Assembly (NCBI GenBank): GCA_947179485.1
Contig: OX359247.1
Span: forward strand, 6,911,060 to 6,975,059
Origin: Allacma fusca
Taxonomy: Eukaryota; Arthropoda; Collembola; Symphypleona; Sminthuridae
DNA length: 64,000 nt
Direction: 5' to 3'
The translations under genes and the position numbers were made by a program. This document shows positions 11,401-24,143 of this stretch, piece by piece. How positions within the stretch are numbered: position 1 is the stretch's first letter; each line of letters begins with the position of its first letter. A model generated the notes under the pieces. That model was not told where the DNA came from. It saw nothing but the letters and a program-made list of their open reading frames with translations, and did not search any database.

Positions 11401-12514
11401 ACTACCGTACCGATAAGGAGACTGCCTCGTGTGGCTCTTTGACTAAAATGGCAAATGTAGATACGCATACCCCATAAGAGCCGACGATGCCTACATTGGA
11501 ATGATGTGTACACAGAGGAAAAAAAATGCAAGTTGATTTTGATATTTGCCTAAAGAGGCACGCACTCCCGACTCCTTGCAGTAAGTTGCAAAAAGATAAA
11601 TGAAGATGCAAAGTGCACTTTAGTTCCCTAAAAAGAAAGACTTGCATGTGCAGTCTCGTTGCAATTGTTCCATGAATGGTCCCAAGATTTATAAGGAGTC
11701 AATTATGGATGTAGGAAAACGTGCTCAGCTTTGAATATTATACAACTTCTCCTATTACCTTCTTGCTACTACTGATTGTGAGTAGTAATGGCTGACTACT
11801 TTATGCAGGTACAAGTACAACTAGGTCTTAAACTGACAGATGAAAGACGAAATCCCAATAAGTACATCACACGTAATCTCGAGTCTTGAGAAGGTTCATT
11901 TTCCTTTTTTTTTCTCTCTCCTATCCCTTCCCTTTGACACCATATAAGGTACATTTCCTCCTTTGACATAGAGGCTATATAGGCCAAACAGAGTTTTTTT
12001 TTGTCCCAGACTTCTTTATATGGAGTCGTCAAATTAATGTTGGGTTCAAACTCTAACTAAAGGCTGACATAGGATGACGAGAGGAACAGTAGAATCCAAC
12101 GTTGATAAGTCAGTCACTCGGTACGTTAAGTGTAGACAACAGGGAAAAAGGTAGGTAACCTTCTAATACAGTTTTTCCTTTTGACGAATAGATTCACGAC
12201 TACTTCTCCTAGCTCCTTCTCCTTATTTACTACAATACAAACAGTTGCGGCTGCCAACCTCATCTATAAACACCCTTGCCTTAGACACATTTCAGTATGG
12301 AAGTGAGCGAGCACGTGCCCTTAACGGTGATATTTGTTCACACTTAACGGACTCAATAGTATCAGTTTACATTATATTGTCGGCACCAAATTTGGTTTCG
12401 GTACTTTTTTCCCAAGCCCACCTTTTTATCATCGCTGAGGTAATACAAATAATGTTGTGTACCTACCATTCTTCCTTGTGTGTGAAAGTGACGGATTTAT
12501 TTACGGACACTACC
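8421..12514. other. non-coding sequence
   Basis: No array or recognisable gene. It contains a (GT)-like patch at about 9091-9104, TACATATGTACA at 10288-10299, and the E-box-centred 12-mer CTGACAGCTGAC at 10139 (minus) and 10937 (plus). A short ATG frame at 11526 runs into a GTAAGT donor at 11581, but 18 codons is far too few to call. Confidence 0.5.
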
Positions 12515-12531
12515 CCACACACACACACACC
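12515..12531. repeat. short (CA)n microsatellite
   Basis: About eight CA units. Confidence 0.85.
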
Positions 12532-12733
12532 GACAGTTTGGGTTACACTACTTTTCCTTTTATGATAGTATTTGTCAAACAAACGTCTTTTTCATTACTA
12601 ATGACCTTATGAATGACTCCATGCATTTCCCACTTACACCCCCAACGCCTCAAGGAAGGATCACACGTAACCTTACCATAGCCTACTATCACAGTTCAAG
12701 ATGGGGCTAAATTAAATCCATCCTATTTTTAAT

Positions 12734-12752
12734 TCCCCCCCCCTCCCCCTCT
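12734..12752. repeat. C-rich run
   Basis: Nearly pure cytosine tract broken by single T residues, unusual in AT-rich surroundings. The surrounding stretch from 12532 to 13142 otherwise shows nothing I can name. Confidence 0.8.
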
Positions 12753-13142
12753 GATCCAGTTCTAATAAATAATCTACTATTTAATTGACTTTCCCCATCT
12801 TCTGTACAGAGATAAATTGTCAAATTTGTTGGAATTTCTGTTCAAAACACGCCGGCCCCGCAACACAGTAACTTGGAGTAGAGCGTATGTACAGCATATG
12901 GAAAGTACATATATAGTATGTATTGATGTGTCGATGTATCCAAACCTGTACGAAGGAGCCTACTTGCAACTTGCAATACACACCCATACTGGGGAAGATG
13001 TAGAGGGAGGGATATCCCGAATTATAAAAAGTGTGGAAGGATAAGAAAAAGGGCTAAAGCGTCCACCTCTGTGACAAACTCCGGCCACCATGAGAGATCA
13101 AAGTAATTCATTTGTAGTTTAGAGGCAGAAAAATCTATTTTT

Positions 13143-13172
13143 TGTGTGTATGTGTGTGTGTGTGTGTGTGTG
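13143..13172. repeat. (GT)n microsatellite
   Basis: GT array with one TATG interruption near its start. Confidence 0.93.
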
Positions 13173-14180
13173 CTCCGAGCCCCAACGCAGGCTGGGGAAG
13201 TTGGTTGATTAATCATGCTGAATTCAGCAGTTTTCACTGACTTCCCTTTGGCTCCGTCCAATGACATTACTGACAGGAACAAATTTTTACAGTCAGAGCA
13301 TTTACAGAAATGAAAACACGTTCGAGTCGCTCCTTGTCAGACAGCAACTTTGTTTTTGCCAACTTTTGTCTCACAGACTACTCCGCTCGCCACTAAAAAT
13401 CTATAAAACATTACTCGTGTGCTGATCCTCTGATATGTATCTATCTCCTGTGAGTACTACAAAAACTGATACTCTATCTACCTATAGGAGCTAACTATAT
13501 CTATAGATTATCACGGCCTACCTGAGACTGTGGGTAGAATCTGAACATGACCCTCATGGAGAGATACATATATTTCTGAGGAGTGTTTACGTAACAATGA
13601 TCCTCAATGCGTACCTGCCTTCCCCAAGCAAAGATGCTTAAGCTTCATCAATAGGGTAAATTAATTCCGAGAATGTTACGGAGGATCAAATTTCCCTCAG
13701 TTGTTTTGGTTACACTGAGTATTAAGACTGGTAATTCCTGATATTCAACACCATTTGTTCGTCCTACCTTTTTCCTTAATCACATTCACAAAACCATTTA
13801 CACCCTTTACTGTAGGTACTTCACCCTTAAATAGAAAACAATGAGCGTACTATTTAATTACCCTTTGTCATCACACTCCTGACTGGTAGCTGTGGAATCA
13901 ATTTAATTAGCGATTCCTAAGCTGGGCTTTTCCAAGAGACCGAATGGAATGATTTCCTAGGAAAAGGGGATCAAAATCAGTCTATAGGATTCCCTCAAAG
14001 TTTCCTGGAAATAATTCAACTACAGCTCCCAACTGCATGCATGTACATCCCTATTTTTGTATGCATCATTCACAGACTACTCTTTGTATGTATCCCAGTC
14101 CAAGGACTATATTTGAGGTGAGGGAAGAAACAAAGTGGTGTTGACGTTTCTGAAAACCAGTACCACTTGACAGGGCCGAC

Positions 14181-14202
14181 AGAGAGAGAGAGAGAGAGAG
14201 AG
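14181..14202. repeat. (GA)n microsatellite
   Basis: Perfect AG array of about 11 units. Confidence 0.93.
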
Positions 14203-17200
14203 TTTTTGCGTTAGTGCGAGATCCTATCCGTGAAATCACCTAATTAATGAAAGGTATCAAGAGTATTTGTCAACTGTAACTCCATGAATCTATTAAACCT
14301 GCCCGCTCCCCACTAAACATATGCAAATGCATCTATCAACTGTGAGCCTAACAATACAAGTTCCATCCCCAGACTCGTCAATTCCTGGTACTTTACATAC
14401 TTGCTAGTGATTTAAATCCTGTATGCTACATCCTTGACGCTCATCCTTTGGCTGGAGGGATCGGTCGGGATTGTTTTGAGAGAGAAAAAAAGGAATGTTT
14501 AATGCATGCATAGTCATATTTTTCTCATCAAATTGGAAAAATAGGATTGTAGGATGCAATACTAATAGTGTTGGAGTTGGGACGGAGCGTCCGCACATAT
14601 GTAGATAACCTACAGTTGTCCAAAAGTGCTGCCAACCCTGACAGCTGACTGTAATAGACTGGTAGCCTACAGGTTATTCAAAAGGGAGCTTGCCTCACGC
14701 GTGACGCGCACAAGGCACTCGTCAAATGTAAAGTAGGCACTTTTGATACCTTTTTCCGTCAATTTTTCACAAAATAAAATCTGATATTCATAACAAATGC
14801 ACAATGAAAAATCCACCTGAGACAGGAGTAAGTGCACAATGCAATCCAAAAAATGTATAGGGAAATGTGAGGAGTGAGCGTAGAATACATGCTCAAGCTA
14901 TGTGTGTACATATATATATCTACCGGTCTGGTGCAGTTAAATCCTGTTTAGAAGCTTCTATTTGGACTGCAGCAGTAATCAATTTATGACTCCTATGACA
15001 TGCACAAGGGGCTCCCTTCCACTCAATACATTATTCAAAAATATTATGATAACACAATGTTTATAATAGATAATAACATAGGGAGCTGAGAGATAACATT
15101 TAAAGAAAGTAGTGATTACGTTAATGTCCCCGGGGGTGAACGGTGCCGTACTAGCATTTGAGAAATTCTTGGAAATATTCCCCCCTTTAAATCCATTACC
15201 ACCCGAATGATGTTCATCATTTGAGTGGCTATGAGTTATGAAGAGTCGGAATTGATGGACAGAAAAAATACACCTTTCCCATCATCCCCGGTATCATTTG
15301 ATCATTTGGGAAGTGCATAAGGGATTGGAGGATGATGCGGGTCAAAGCTAGTTGAGAACGAATGGGTTTTAAATTTGACACGATTCATATTATTGCTGCT
15401 CAGACTTCAGATTTAATTTTGGAAATTTACTGTACTTTCTTGTATCTTTAGGGTCAGAGGCATATCCATCTTGACAAGAAGATTGAACATTGTAAAAGTA
15501 GGATAGGATCAAAAGTCTTGGAATGAAGTATATATGTATGTATCTATTGCTAGTAGTTTGAGAGCCAAGTTCCAACAATCACCGAACAAGTCGGGGGCAG
15601 AACATGTAGACTAGATTCTGTAACATCGAGCCTGACACATACACTTGGAAGTGCATGGTTTGGACGTGGACGTGTCGGACACTCTGAAAAGATTGCAGAC
15701 AAGTTTCCATAAATGAACTATCCACTTCGTTATTCATATTCTGTAAATCACGGAGAAAATGTATTCATACTCACCTCACGGCTCTGTATACAGAAAGAGC
15801 TCTCTGGATTCCTCATTACTGCTGCATCTGAGGGGGAAAAAATTTAACCTTCCTCAGGACATGGCTGCCGTATGCACATAAATACGCTTGGAATATTTGA
15901 ATATTTTACAATCTTTCAGATTTCTCTTTTCATTCTTCTCCTGAAACCGCATGAATATGTAAAATCCTCAATTTGTGTATCCAATCCCTAACTTTCCATT
16001 GACTACTCACAATGTTTAGGCATCTTGGTAGCTCCGTCTCCTTATTTACAATTTTCCAGGAACGGTATATATTTTACAAGCCTCATGTCTACCTATAGGT
16101 GTGCGCACATTGCCCAATAAAGTCTTTCATAACAAGTTTAAATGATTCAGCACATATAAACAATTAAAACCCAATACGATACAACATACATATGTAAATT
16201 TGGAGGTACCAAATTTGTACATATCTCCACGTCCCCAAATAAAAATGACTGGGATAATTGTCTGTAATAATAATTATTAGGAAATAATATCATACTTAAA
16301 AAATATGAAATAATAGTAAAAAGACTTTGAATGACGATAATGTCATTTCCCCATGTTGGCACGTCCATCCTAGCGGGACTCTCTAACTGCTCACCATAAC
16401 TCTGAAGACCCTGTTTGAAATTTAGAATGGGAAAAGGGAATATATGGGAAAGTATCGTTTACATTTACACAGGAACTGAATCTGAATGAGTGTTGAATTT
16501 TTCCGTGGAAAAACACTTCCAAAATGTAGATTTGATTCATTCCATACAAAGTTTTTCTCACCAGCTTTTCAAATGACCACAAGGAAAGGGCAATGAATTG
16601 TAAAGGGCGGATATTTTAATTTCAAGGCTTACTGTGAGAAGCTGTCACGCTCTTTCACCATGGTAGTATCTACATGTATGTACATACTATATCGTACAGT
16701 CTCTCCTGGGTACATAGATCTTCCCATCTCCTAAGAGTATCTAGATACGCTGTATTTACGCAATGTGTATAGTATGACCGTTCATTTGTACATTTAATGA
16801 TGTTTTACGCTCTGGCACAGCATAACACAAATAATTAATTGCCGACAAGGTAAAGGAAATCTCTCACGTTTTTCTTCCCCCCTCTTCGTTCGTGTCGGTG
16901 AACTTGCTATGATTTAGCTTGGTGACAATAATTGGAAGAGGAGTTTTCTTGATCATGAACTTTTAATTTACAGCCTTAACAATAGTAATGACCCCACTCT
17001 AGGGGAAGTTCAAATTGGGCAGAGTTAGATATATAGATATATGTATCTGTTGAAAAACTGAGTCTGAGGGATTATTGCGGATTTATTACTGATATGTACC
17101 TTGAGGTTACGAATGTTGAGAGAGACGAGGAGTAAATTCGAGCGTTGGTTAAACAATATAGTTATTTTTATCACGTCACATCCTATAGTTCCTTGGAGTG

Positions 17201-17300
17201 GATGGATTGACAGGGGGATTCTCATAGTGACAACTTGATCTCAAATGATAGGGATGCTATTAGGAGGAAGCCACATATTTCCACGTGTGAATATAGTACA

Positions 17301-17346
17301 GAGAGAGAGGGAGGGAGGGAGAGAGAGAGAGAGAGAAGGAGAGAGA
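17301..17346. repeat. (GA)n/(GGGA)n purine array
   Basis: GA array with internal GGGA units and an AAGG interruption; one strand is purine throughout. The 67-codon plus-strand frame over it is an artefact of the repeat. Confidence 0.93.
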
Positions 17347-18794
17347 CCACAAGACACAAGAGGGAAAGCATGGCTAATATTTACTTACTGAAAAAATTAA
17401 TGCATTTGAAAAGCCGAATGGATGTGTTGTGTACTTGAAAATACATTTGGGTGTATATAGTGGTCCACACGAGGCGAGAAGATGAGGACTATTGAAAAAT
17501 ATCTGAGAGTGCCCACCCACTCACACCTGAGCGTGAGAGCAGTGTCCTCTCTATGGATCCATTCCCTGCATATTATTATTATTCATGTGAAACTACTTGC
17601 TTGTAATAATATTTATTAGCATTTTGGGTAAGGAATTTTATCGATGAATAAATAGGCATAATTAAAGTAAATTTTATTCTTCTTTTGACACAGTTGCTCT
17701 CGGCTTTGTCCTCTATTGTGGAGCTTCCACACAAAAGATGCTAACAAAAGTTCCGATGTCGTGCATCCATTGAGGCTCTCCAATTGACTTGTTCCATAAA
17801 GTAACAATAGCGCCCTGTACTCTGTAGTACTGTCATGCACAGGCACATGCATATGCACATATGTACATCCCTCGGCTTGGACGACAGTAGACAGGGCTAA
17901 TCTTTCTGTATCCTGCTCATTTTGTCAAGTTTGAGCTGTAAAATAATCGGGCGGGTGTGTGCTTTCTTTTGAAACCATTATTGTCTATGGGTTGGGGAAA
18001 ATCCTGTGTGTGGAGGTATTTTTGCGGTGGATGATTCATTACCCCAAGTATGTACTATACCTTATTGAGTCCCAGGTCCGCCAAAAAAAAAAAAGCCGTA
18101 ATGAGATTTTTGCACTAGAATATAACACTAGAATTTTGCATACAGAGATTACAGAGCTCCCTCCTCGGAGACCGCTGGGGTCTCATGATAGGCTGTTCCC
18201 TTAGAACATGGCGTGAGAGAAGCAATTGGCACTGTCATGACTGTCTAGGAGGAGAAAAATAATTTAATCGTAGTGGTCGTGTTGTGGTGCATTGTCATCA
18301 GAATTACCATATGACGGCGACCGTCCGAGAGTCAGCAAATGGTAATCATAATGATAATCATGGTACAAGTTTTTTCCTTTGAGGTAATTGCATCCACGAT
18401 TTTAGTCGGTCATTTGCTCATAATAAACATAATCGAGGTAAAGGCAGGGATGAGGGAAGATATAGGCTGGGACTATTTGCATTTAGATCCTATTAAACTG
18501 ACTCCACACACTATAGCCTAGGTCTATCTCTTGATATGAGGGAGTCCACAGGGTTCACACACAGTCTATTACAATTTCATGATAAGATTTCTTCCCTTTT
18601 GAAATTATATGCAAGAGGACGTCTAATAAAATGAGCCCTGTCAGAGAGTCTTACAACGAAACCTTTAATTTAAATTTTTGCCGACTTATTTTTGCGTAGG
18701 ATTTCCCCCCCAAAAAAAAAGGCATAAAATAACCAAGGAGATTTCCCAATCCTGACATGCTATGCTAGTATAAGTACCTATAGTATGAGGAGCG

Positions 18795-18801
18795 TATAAA
18801 A
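18795..18801 (+). promoter_or_regulatory. possible TATA box for the 18871 candidate exon
   Basis: TATAAAA at 18795-18801 in the context GCGTATAAAAACCC. An initiation site about 30 bases downstream would leave a 5' leader of about 45 bases before the ATG at 18871. No clear initiator (TCAGT) is visible, and TATAAAA is common in AT-rich DNA. Confidence 0.25.
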
Positions 18802-18870
18802 ACCCAAACAAACTTAAATTTAAATGTTAGGATTAATAAGTGGACGTATGCTGGTGTGCACACGGGGGGA

Positions 18871-18961
18871 ATGAGTGACATTGATGTCAATTCCATAAAA
18901 GAACTTGCTGATGCATTTTCTGTCCAAAGGAAAATCTTGTTTGATGCTCATCTCACACAGG
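18871..18961 (+). CDS. candidate 5' coding exon, function unknown
   Basis: An ATG with purine at -3 opens a frame starting MSDIDVNSIKELADA. It runs for 30 codons to a donor-like site (CAGG|GTAACG) at 18961/18962, leaving phase 1. If unspliced, the frame continues to a stop at 18991-18993. The reading frame is open back to 18784, and a TATA-like box sits at 18795. The peptide is mixed and helix-like (charged, with Leu/Ile/Ala spacing) rather than low-complexity, which is why I noted it. I recognise no domain. A perfect 14-base dyad, TGACATTGATGTCA, lies at 18876-18889 within the first codons. The exon is too short to be statistically convincing, and no matching phase-1 acceptor was found nearby, so it could equally be chance. 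Confidence 0.28.
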
Positions 18962-19639
18962 GTAACGCCAAGAGTTGTTTTTCTTTTATTTAATTAAGTT
19001 ATCGTGAGATTTCAGTTTATCTCTAGATTTATTACTTGTATGGATAGTTTTATTACTTGGTAATTTGTGACAAAGCAGTCCTGTTCAACCAAAATGGACA
19101 ATGATTGATTTGGGTATGATTTCTTATGAGGAGTTTCTGCTCAAGTTCCTTATACCTAATTATACATATATACAGTCAGCACTAGCCCCTCCAAACCAAC
19201 TCAGTATACATCTCTAATGAACAAACATCAGAAAATAAAAGTCAGGGTAGGATTGCGAATGGGTAATGGAGGAAATCGTAAAATTTTCAAGGTGCTTTCC
19301 ATTTAGATTGTATTTATTCCCAAGATTATACACAGATCAGTTCAGACACAGTCATACATACAGATACCTCTCTGTATGCTTGTCTTTTGGAGGACAACAC
19401 ATTAAATCCTGATATCTATTCGACGATATCTTCAATAAGGGTATAAAAATTCAATGAAAGGGAGAGCATAAAAATTTAACGTACATTTAAATAAATGCAA
19501 GTGTAAATCAAAATTAAATTGAATTTAAAGCAAAGCTCTGACTCTCACTAACAACGTTCTCCCGACACTCAAGTGTAAAAAACAGTAGGGAACAACTCTT
19601 TAGACATTTTCATTTACCTTCAACCTCTTCCCCTCTATC

Positions 19640-19692
19640 CCTCTGTCTCTCTCTCTGTCTCTCTGTCTCTCTGTCTCTCTCTCTCTCTCTCT
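19640..19692. repeat. (CTCTGT)n/(CT)n microsatellite
   Basis: Interspersed CTGT and CT units forming a pyrimidine-rich array that ends in a perfect CT run. Confidence 0.93.
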
Positions 19693-19768
19693 GCCCTGTC
19701 CTGTGAAATCTCTCCACAATACATTACGTCCACAAAGAATGAATTAATAGAAAGGTCAACATATATGA

Positions 19769-20101
19769 TATGTCAATGAGGCTCGTGTGAACACACAGGT
19801 GTTAAATTTACCGGGTGGTCTCTGGTTCCAATTCCTTAACTTCCTTCACATCTCCCGAACAAACGAGAGGAAACCCCATGCAATCTTTGCCAGTGCCTCA
19901 TCACCGTCGAGGGAGGACGGAGAAACACTTTGGCAGAAAATCTACCTCCGTGGCAACCCTGGCTGGACGTTTCCCGATGAAAAATTGACTCTTATTTCAT
20001 TCTTTGTAGTGTACCTGATAAGCCCTCGATTTATACTGTACCACACACACCTCCTCCGGGATCAGCTGGAGGAGCTGGGCCTTCGGATCAAATTAAATTA
20101 G
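19769..20101 (+). CDS. candidate coding segment, function unknown
   Basis: A frame open for 110 codons and ending in TAG at 20099-20101. An acceptor-like ACACACAG lies in phase 0 just before 19796. From there the peptide begins VLNLPGGLWFQFLNF and ends LEELGLRIKLN. By my count about 56% of third codon positions in the 104 codons from 19787 are G or C, higher than the roughly 40% GC of the surroundings. That is the main reason for listing it. No start codon, donor or AATAAA makes a clean gene model, and no domain is recognised. Minus-strand frames over the same GC-richer patch are also partly open, ending at a GTAC donor-like site, so the strand is uncertain. Confidence 0.25.
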   Translation, partial: YVNEARVNTQVLNLPGGLWFQFLNFLHISRTNERKPHAIFASASSPSREDGETLWQKIYLRGNPGWTFPDEKLTLISFFVVYLISPRFILYHTHLLRDQLEELGLRIKLN

Positions 20102-23100
20102 AGATAGTATACATTTATGCATATGTACATATCTGTACAGAGAATGGATCCCTCACCATTTATTTTTTTTGCTACTACTACCAGAAGGATATCTCAAGCG
20201 TGATAAAATCTCCAGCACATTACTGCAGCTTCCTATAGTTTGACGTATCTACGTATGTATATACATAGATACAGGAAAATAATATCTGCACAGAGCTGAA
20301 ACCACAGATTTAGTATGTGGCAGACGGAGCAGGATTTTTCATGGACGAATCTGTAATGAAAATAGGTCTAGTTTTCTGGAACACTTTCATTTTCTAACCA
20401 AATGTGTACCTACACATGGGGCTACAAAAAAAGCATAAATTTATTTCTCATTTAAAAATCTAAACCTATAAAGCTGTCATTTATAATATAATATCTTGAA
20501 GTATAAAAAGCTTTTTTGAAGGTTGGAGGGGGGAAAACAGCTCATCCATGGTCTTCCTCGTTGATCCAAAACACCTGTAAAAATTCCATGAATTTAGCTC
20601 AACAGAGTCCCTGGGAGAGTCAAACATTATGAAAAATTGTTCTATAATTTATAGTTTGACACGGTTTACGAGCCTCACTTTGAGACATTGTTGTTATGGT
20701 CTAGACTTGTGCCTGTACATTTTATCTGTTTTTGAATGACTACTATACAGTACACCCCATAGATACGGAGGACTCGTCCGTATACAAGTAAAATACCAGA
20801 AGAAATTCCGTCATTTGCCTTATTTTATTGTCACTTGTTATAATCTCTCGTAAATTTTCGAGGAGCCCTTGTAATAATAATAATAATTCCTGTTTCAACA
20901 TGAGCTCATCCAAAATATAGCAAAGTGGGACACTGTATCACTGAACCAGTTTCGGGATTTATTAGTGTGCAACCACCAGGAAAAATATGATAATGTAGCT
21001 TTTGTAATCTCCCCCTCTCCCCGCGAGTTATGATGGTGGTAGAAGCTAATCCGAGAAATGATGACCTCACCTCAAGTGCAAAACCAGGAGATTAGAGGCT
21101 TACCGTCTCAACTTCCTCCCTTCCATAACTTTTGGTCTTGGAATTAATGAGTATCTAGCATAAAAATAATGGACATAAAGTTCCCTCTAACTCTGATTGG
21201 GAAGTATTCGGTTCCGTAAATCGATGTTGGCGGAGAGCCTTGGAGTAACATCTCAGAAAATGAAGTTCTCTTTCTCCTATGCCATATCCCATGTGGCTGG
21301 AATCTATCGGAACTTCTTCTTTTTTTTTTGTATTAGTGCGAAAATTCGGATAGGGTGGATACCCGGCACGCTTAATAATGAAGAACAATAGGGGAAGTCT
21401 TGGAATGAGAGTTTTCGCACACGGCTCGTTTTTGCCGATAGTACCTCAGGGATATACAAAAATCGGCTGTTGAGCTAGAAATTTACGTTCAGGGTTTGGG
21501 ATAGACTCTACCTTCCATTTTTTCATGGACTTTTGTAATTAGAGAAAGGAAACGAAAGCCGGGGCAAGTTTTAATTAGTTACAGAGGCAAAGGTGAGAGC
21601 GGACAGAGCTCGGAAAAAACTAAAAGTTTTAGTCTCTCGCTTCTGACTCCCTCGCTTTAGATGTTAGAGGAACTATATCTATACTGAAGTCCCTGATATA
21701 AAAAGTATTTAGTTTACAATTAGCCAGCCCATGGCTTTTCCCTTCCTTAGTATATATAGCCCAGAGAGAACTCAAGGCCCATTATTTGGATGGTTTTTGC
21801 AATTTTTCCCTGACTCATTTTCTTACTCAAAATGTTACGTGACAGTAACGTTTCTCTTACTCACATTTCTCCTCCAAACTTCATTAAGCTCTTCAGATGT
21901 AATGTGTGGGACATTGAGCTCTGCCTCTTCATTTGCATAACATTAGTTGCACCGAGTAAATTAGTTTATTGAATTTTGTGCCAACGACTAACTCATTCAT
22001 TCGTTAGCAGGTACTTCCCTTAATGCGGAAAGTACTTAAGGAAGACATGTTTACCGCTTAAATTCCCATATTTAATAACTCTCCTCAATATATTCCCCGA
22101 AAGAGATCTCATCGAAATGGCAATTCAGGGTAATAGTTCCATTCCCATTGGAATATCATCCCGTCATAATGTTTTCGGGAGACAGTTTTGATAGTTCTCA
22201 GGAGCTATTAAAGCAGGAGCGGGAAAAAGTATGGGTTTATTGTGACGGGATGAGTAGATAGATACATACGTATTGTCCCCTCTCCTCACGTATGATTTCT
22301 TAGGAATTAAATGAGCAAACGCAAGTCACACACTTGGCGTGTCCTCACAGATATTCCAGAGAACCTAAAAACTAATCGTCAAGTAATTCCCCATGCCTTG
22401 ACTTTTCTTGTGTACCTACGGCGTGACGAATCCAATTTTTAACGCTTCGTCTGTAAAGTCTCAGAGTCTCAAGCAAAACTCCAGGGCAAAGGCGACTTTT
22501 TCCTCTGAGTACTTTCAATGCCGGTATTTCATCTGTATGTATGTACGCACTACAGTAATTATTATAATACCGACTCTACTCGTCTCCTCATGAAATTTTT
22601 TCTAAATGTGTTTGAGTGAAATTCATTACACAGAATCTATTATGCAGTATCTATTTATATAATTCCAATGCTTTAACCCTTAGTAATTACTTTCAACAGT
22701 GGGAGTGAGAAGGTCTGAACTAGGAATTAATTGATATTAATGTACATATGTACATTGTATACTTGCGTGGATCCTGTTTTGTTAAACAGTAAGGATTTAT
22801 ATTGAAGTTATAGAAGCATCTACAATTTTCCCTTTGGTTATAATTATTTTAAATCCGATACCATTTCCTGTTCGATTCCGTCACTGCAAGGTAGTTTTAA
22901 ATGCATGTGCATTTATAAGACGTGTTTGAAGTGCTAAGGCTGAATTGGCTATGGAAGATTTCCATGGAGGGATTTTGGGGATGAGTAGATACTTGTAATC
23001 AATATCTATGCAAACGCATATAATCCAGTGTTACATAAGCTACCTTATCCTGCAAGTCTCCAGGATCCAGGCGGATGACTCTGGCTTGGGAATTCAAGAA

Positions 23101-23668
23101 CAAGCAATGTGCTCTTTAAGGAAATTCAAGTTAGTATAAATCTTGGTCATAAATTGCTTCAGTTGAGAACTACCATTTGTTGAGCATTGGGAAACGTTGT
23201 TATCCCAATGTGCATGGGTCCCTCGGCTCAAATAAAATTGGAGCCTGCCCACACTTACCTTGCTACACTGTCATAGTCTCTATCCTGACCAGTTGGTTTA
23301 ATACAAGTAGATACTAGGGGGAAATAAATAACGTCAAGATGGAGAAAAACATGCAGAGTGTGAAGAAAAGTCTAGATATCTGTGACTCATGGTTTTTGCT
23401 TTACTACACAAACAATGAGAAGCAATATGTGCTCATTGGTATGTATAAGAATAAATGGGAAAAAAATGAAACACATCAGAAATTCCCTGGAGATGCAAGC
23501 CCTATAGAGATACAGAGACACACGGGCGAGGGAAGTACTTGCATATCTGTGGGGATGCTGGAAACTATATGTATGTATATGCCGGGAAATAGGGGGAAAC
23601 ACGTCCCTGTACATATGAATGGAAAGAAAATACGAGCGAATGGCTGAAATGGCGTCACTCACAGATGA
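20102..23668. other. non-coding sequence
   Basis: Contains a short (TAA)n run at 20872-20887, a T10 tract near 21321, and TACATATGTACA at 22743-22754. Two overlapping frames on opposite strands near 21155-21391 and a 102-codon frame at 23339-23647 show no recognisable content. Confidence 0.5.
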
Positions 23669-24143
23669 GATTGCAATCACAATTCACACGTGAAACAGCA
23701 GGTGACAATAGTGACAATAAATCCAAGCCACTACTGGTTCATCCACCAACGTGTCTTCTGCTTATCCCAAGACACTCCAACCCACTGTCGTACTTTGTAT
23801 TCTCCTTACCCATCACCTGACGAGACTCGCCTGCCGATCCTATGTATTTTCTACGGATATATCAACAAATGCAGTTCCATCCTCATCATTTTTCTCTCTT
23901 CCTACATTTCCCATTCGACGGTCATGCATGAACTTAATATTTACCCAGCCAATGTTGTTATTCGGAGGACTTTCATTCGAAACTCATTTTGTGCCTTGCC
24001 TATAGCAGTCATGCATTGTGAGTTTTGTGTGAATGAAACCATTCATAAAAAAAGGCCCAGTGAATGGCTCATGTATCGTCTTTCTCTTTATTCCAAAAAT
24101 TTTGCCCAACTTTTGAATTTTCGCAATCACTGTCGACAAAAAT
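23669..24143 (+). CDS. longest open frame of the window, doubtful
   Basis: Open for about 158 codons (first GTG at 23690) and ending in TAA, with AATAAA overlapping the stop. It is the longest frame in the window. At roughly 39% GC I estimate that about 0.2-0.3 frames of this length would arise by chance in 64 kb on two strands, so length is mild evidence only. The predicted peptide is rich in Tyr, Phe, His and Cys with no ATG near its beginning, no signal peptide and no domain that I recognise. A second plus-strand frame overlaps it (23751-24005), which argues against either being real. It could be an exon or nothing. Confidence 0.18.

Larger units (their letters stand above)
13173..18794. 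other. non-coding sequence with scattered arrays
   Basis: Apart from the GA arrays listed separately, I see only small features: CTGACAGCTGAC at 14638-14649, CATATGTAGATA at 14596-14607, an ATT run near 17571-17583, an A12 run near 18079-18090, and C7A9 at 18705-18720. No frame was convincing. Confidence 0.5.

Noticed and set aside
11526-11580. ATG frame of 18 codons running into a GTAAGT donor
   Set aside because: Short ATG-to-donor frames arise by the dozens in 64 kb of this composition; an overlapping minus-strand frame is equally long.
22868-22890. GTTCGATTCC, a tRNA B-box-like word
   Set aside because: The T-arm stem does not pair beyond one base pair and there is no matching A box, anticodon arm or acceptor stem.
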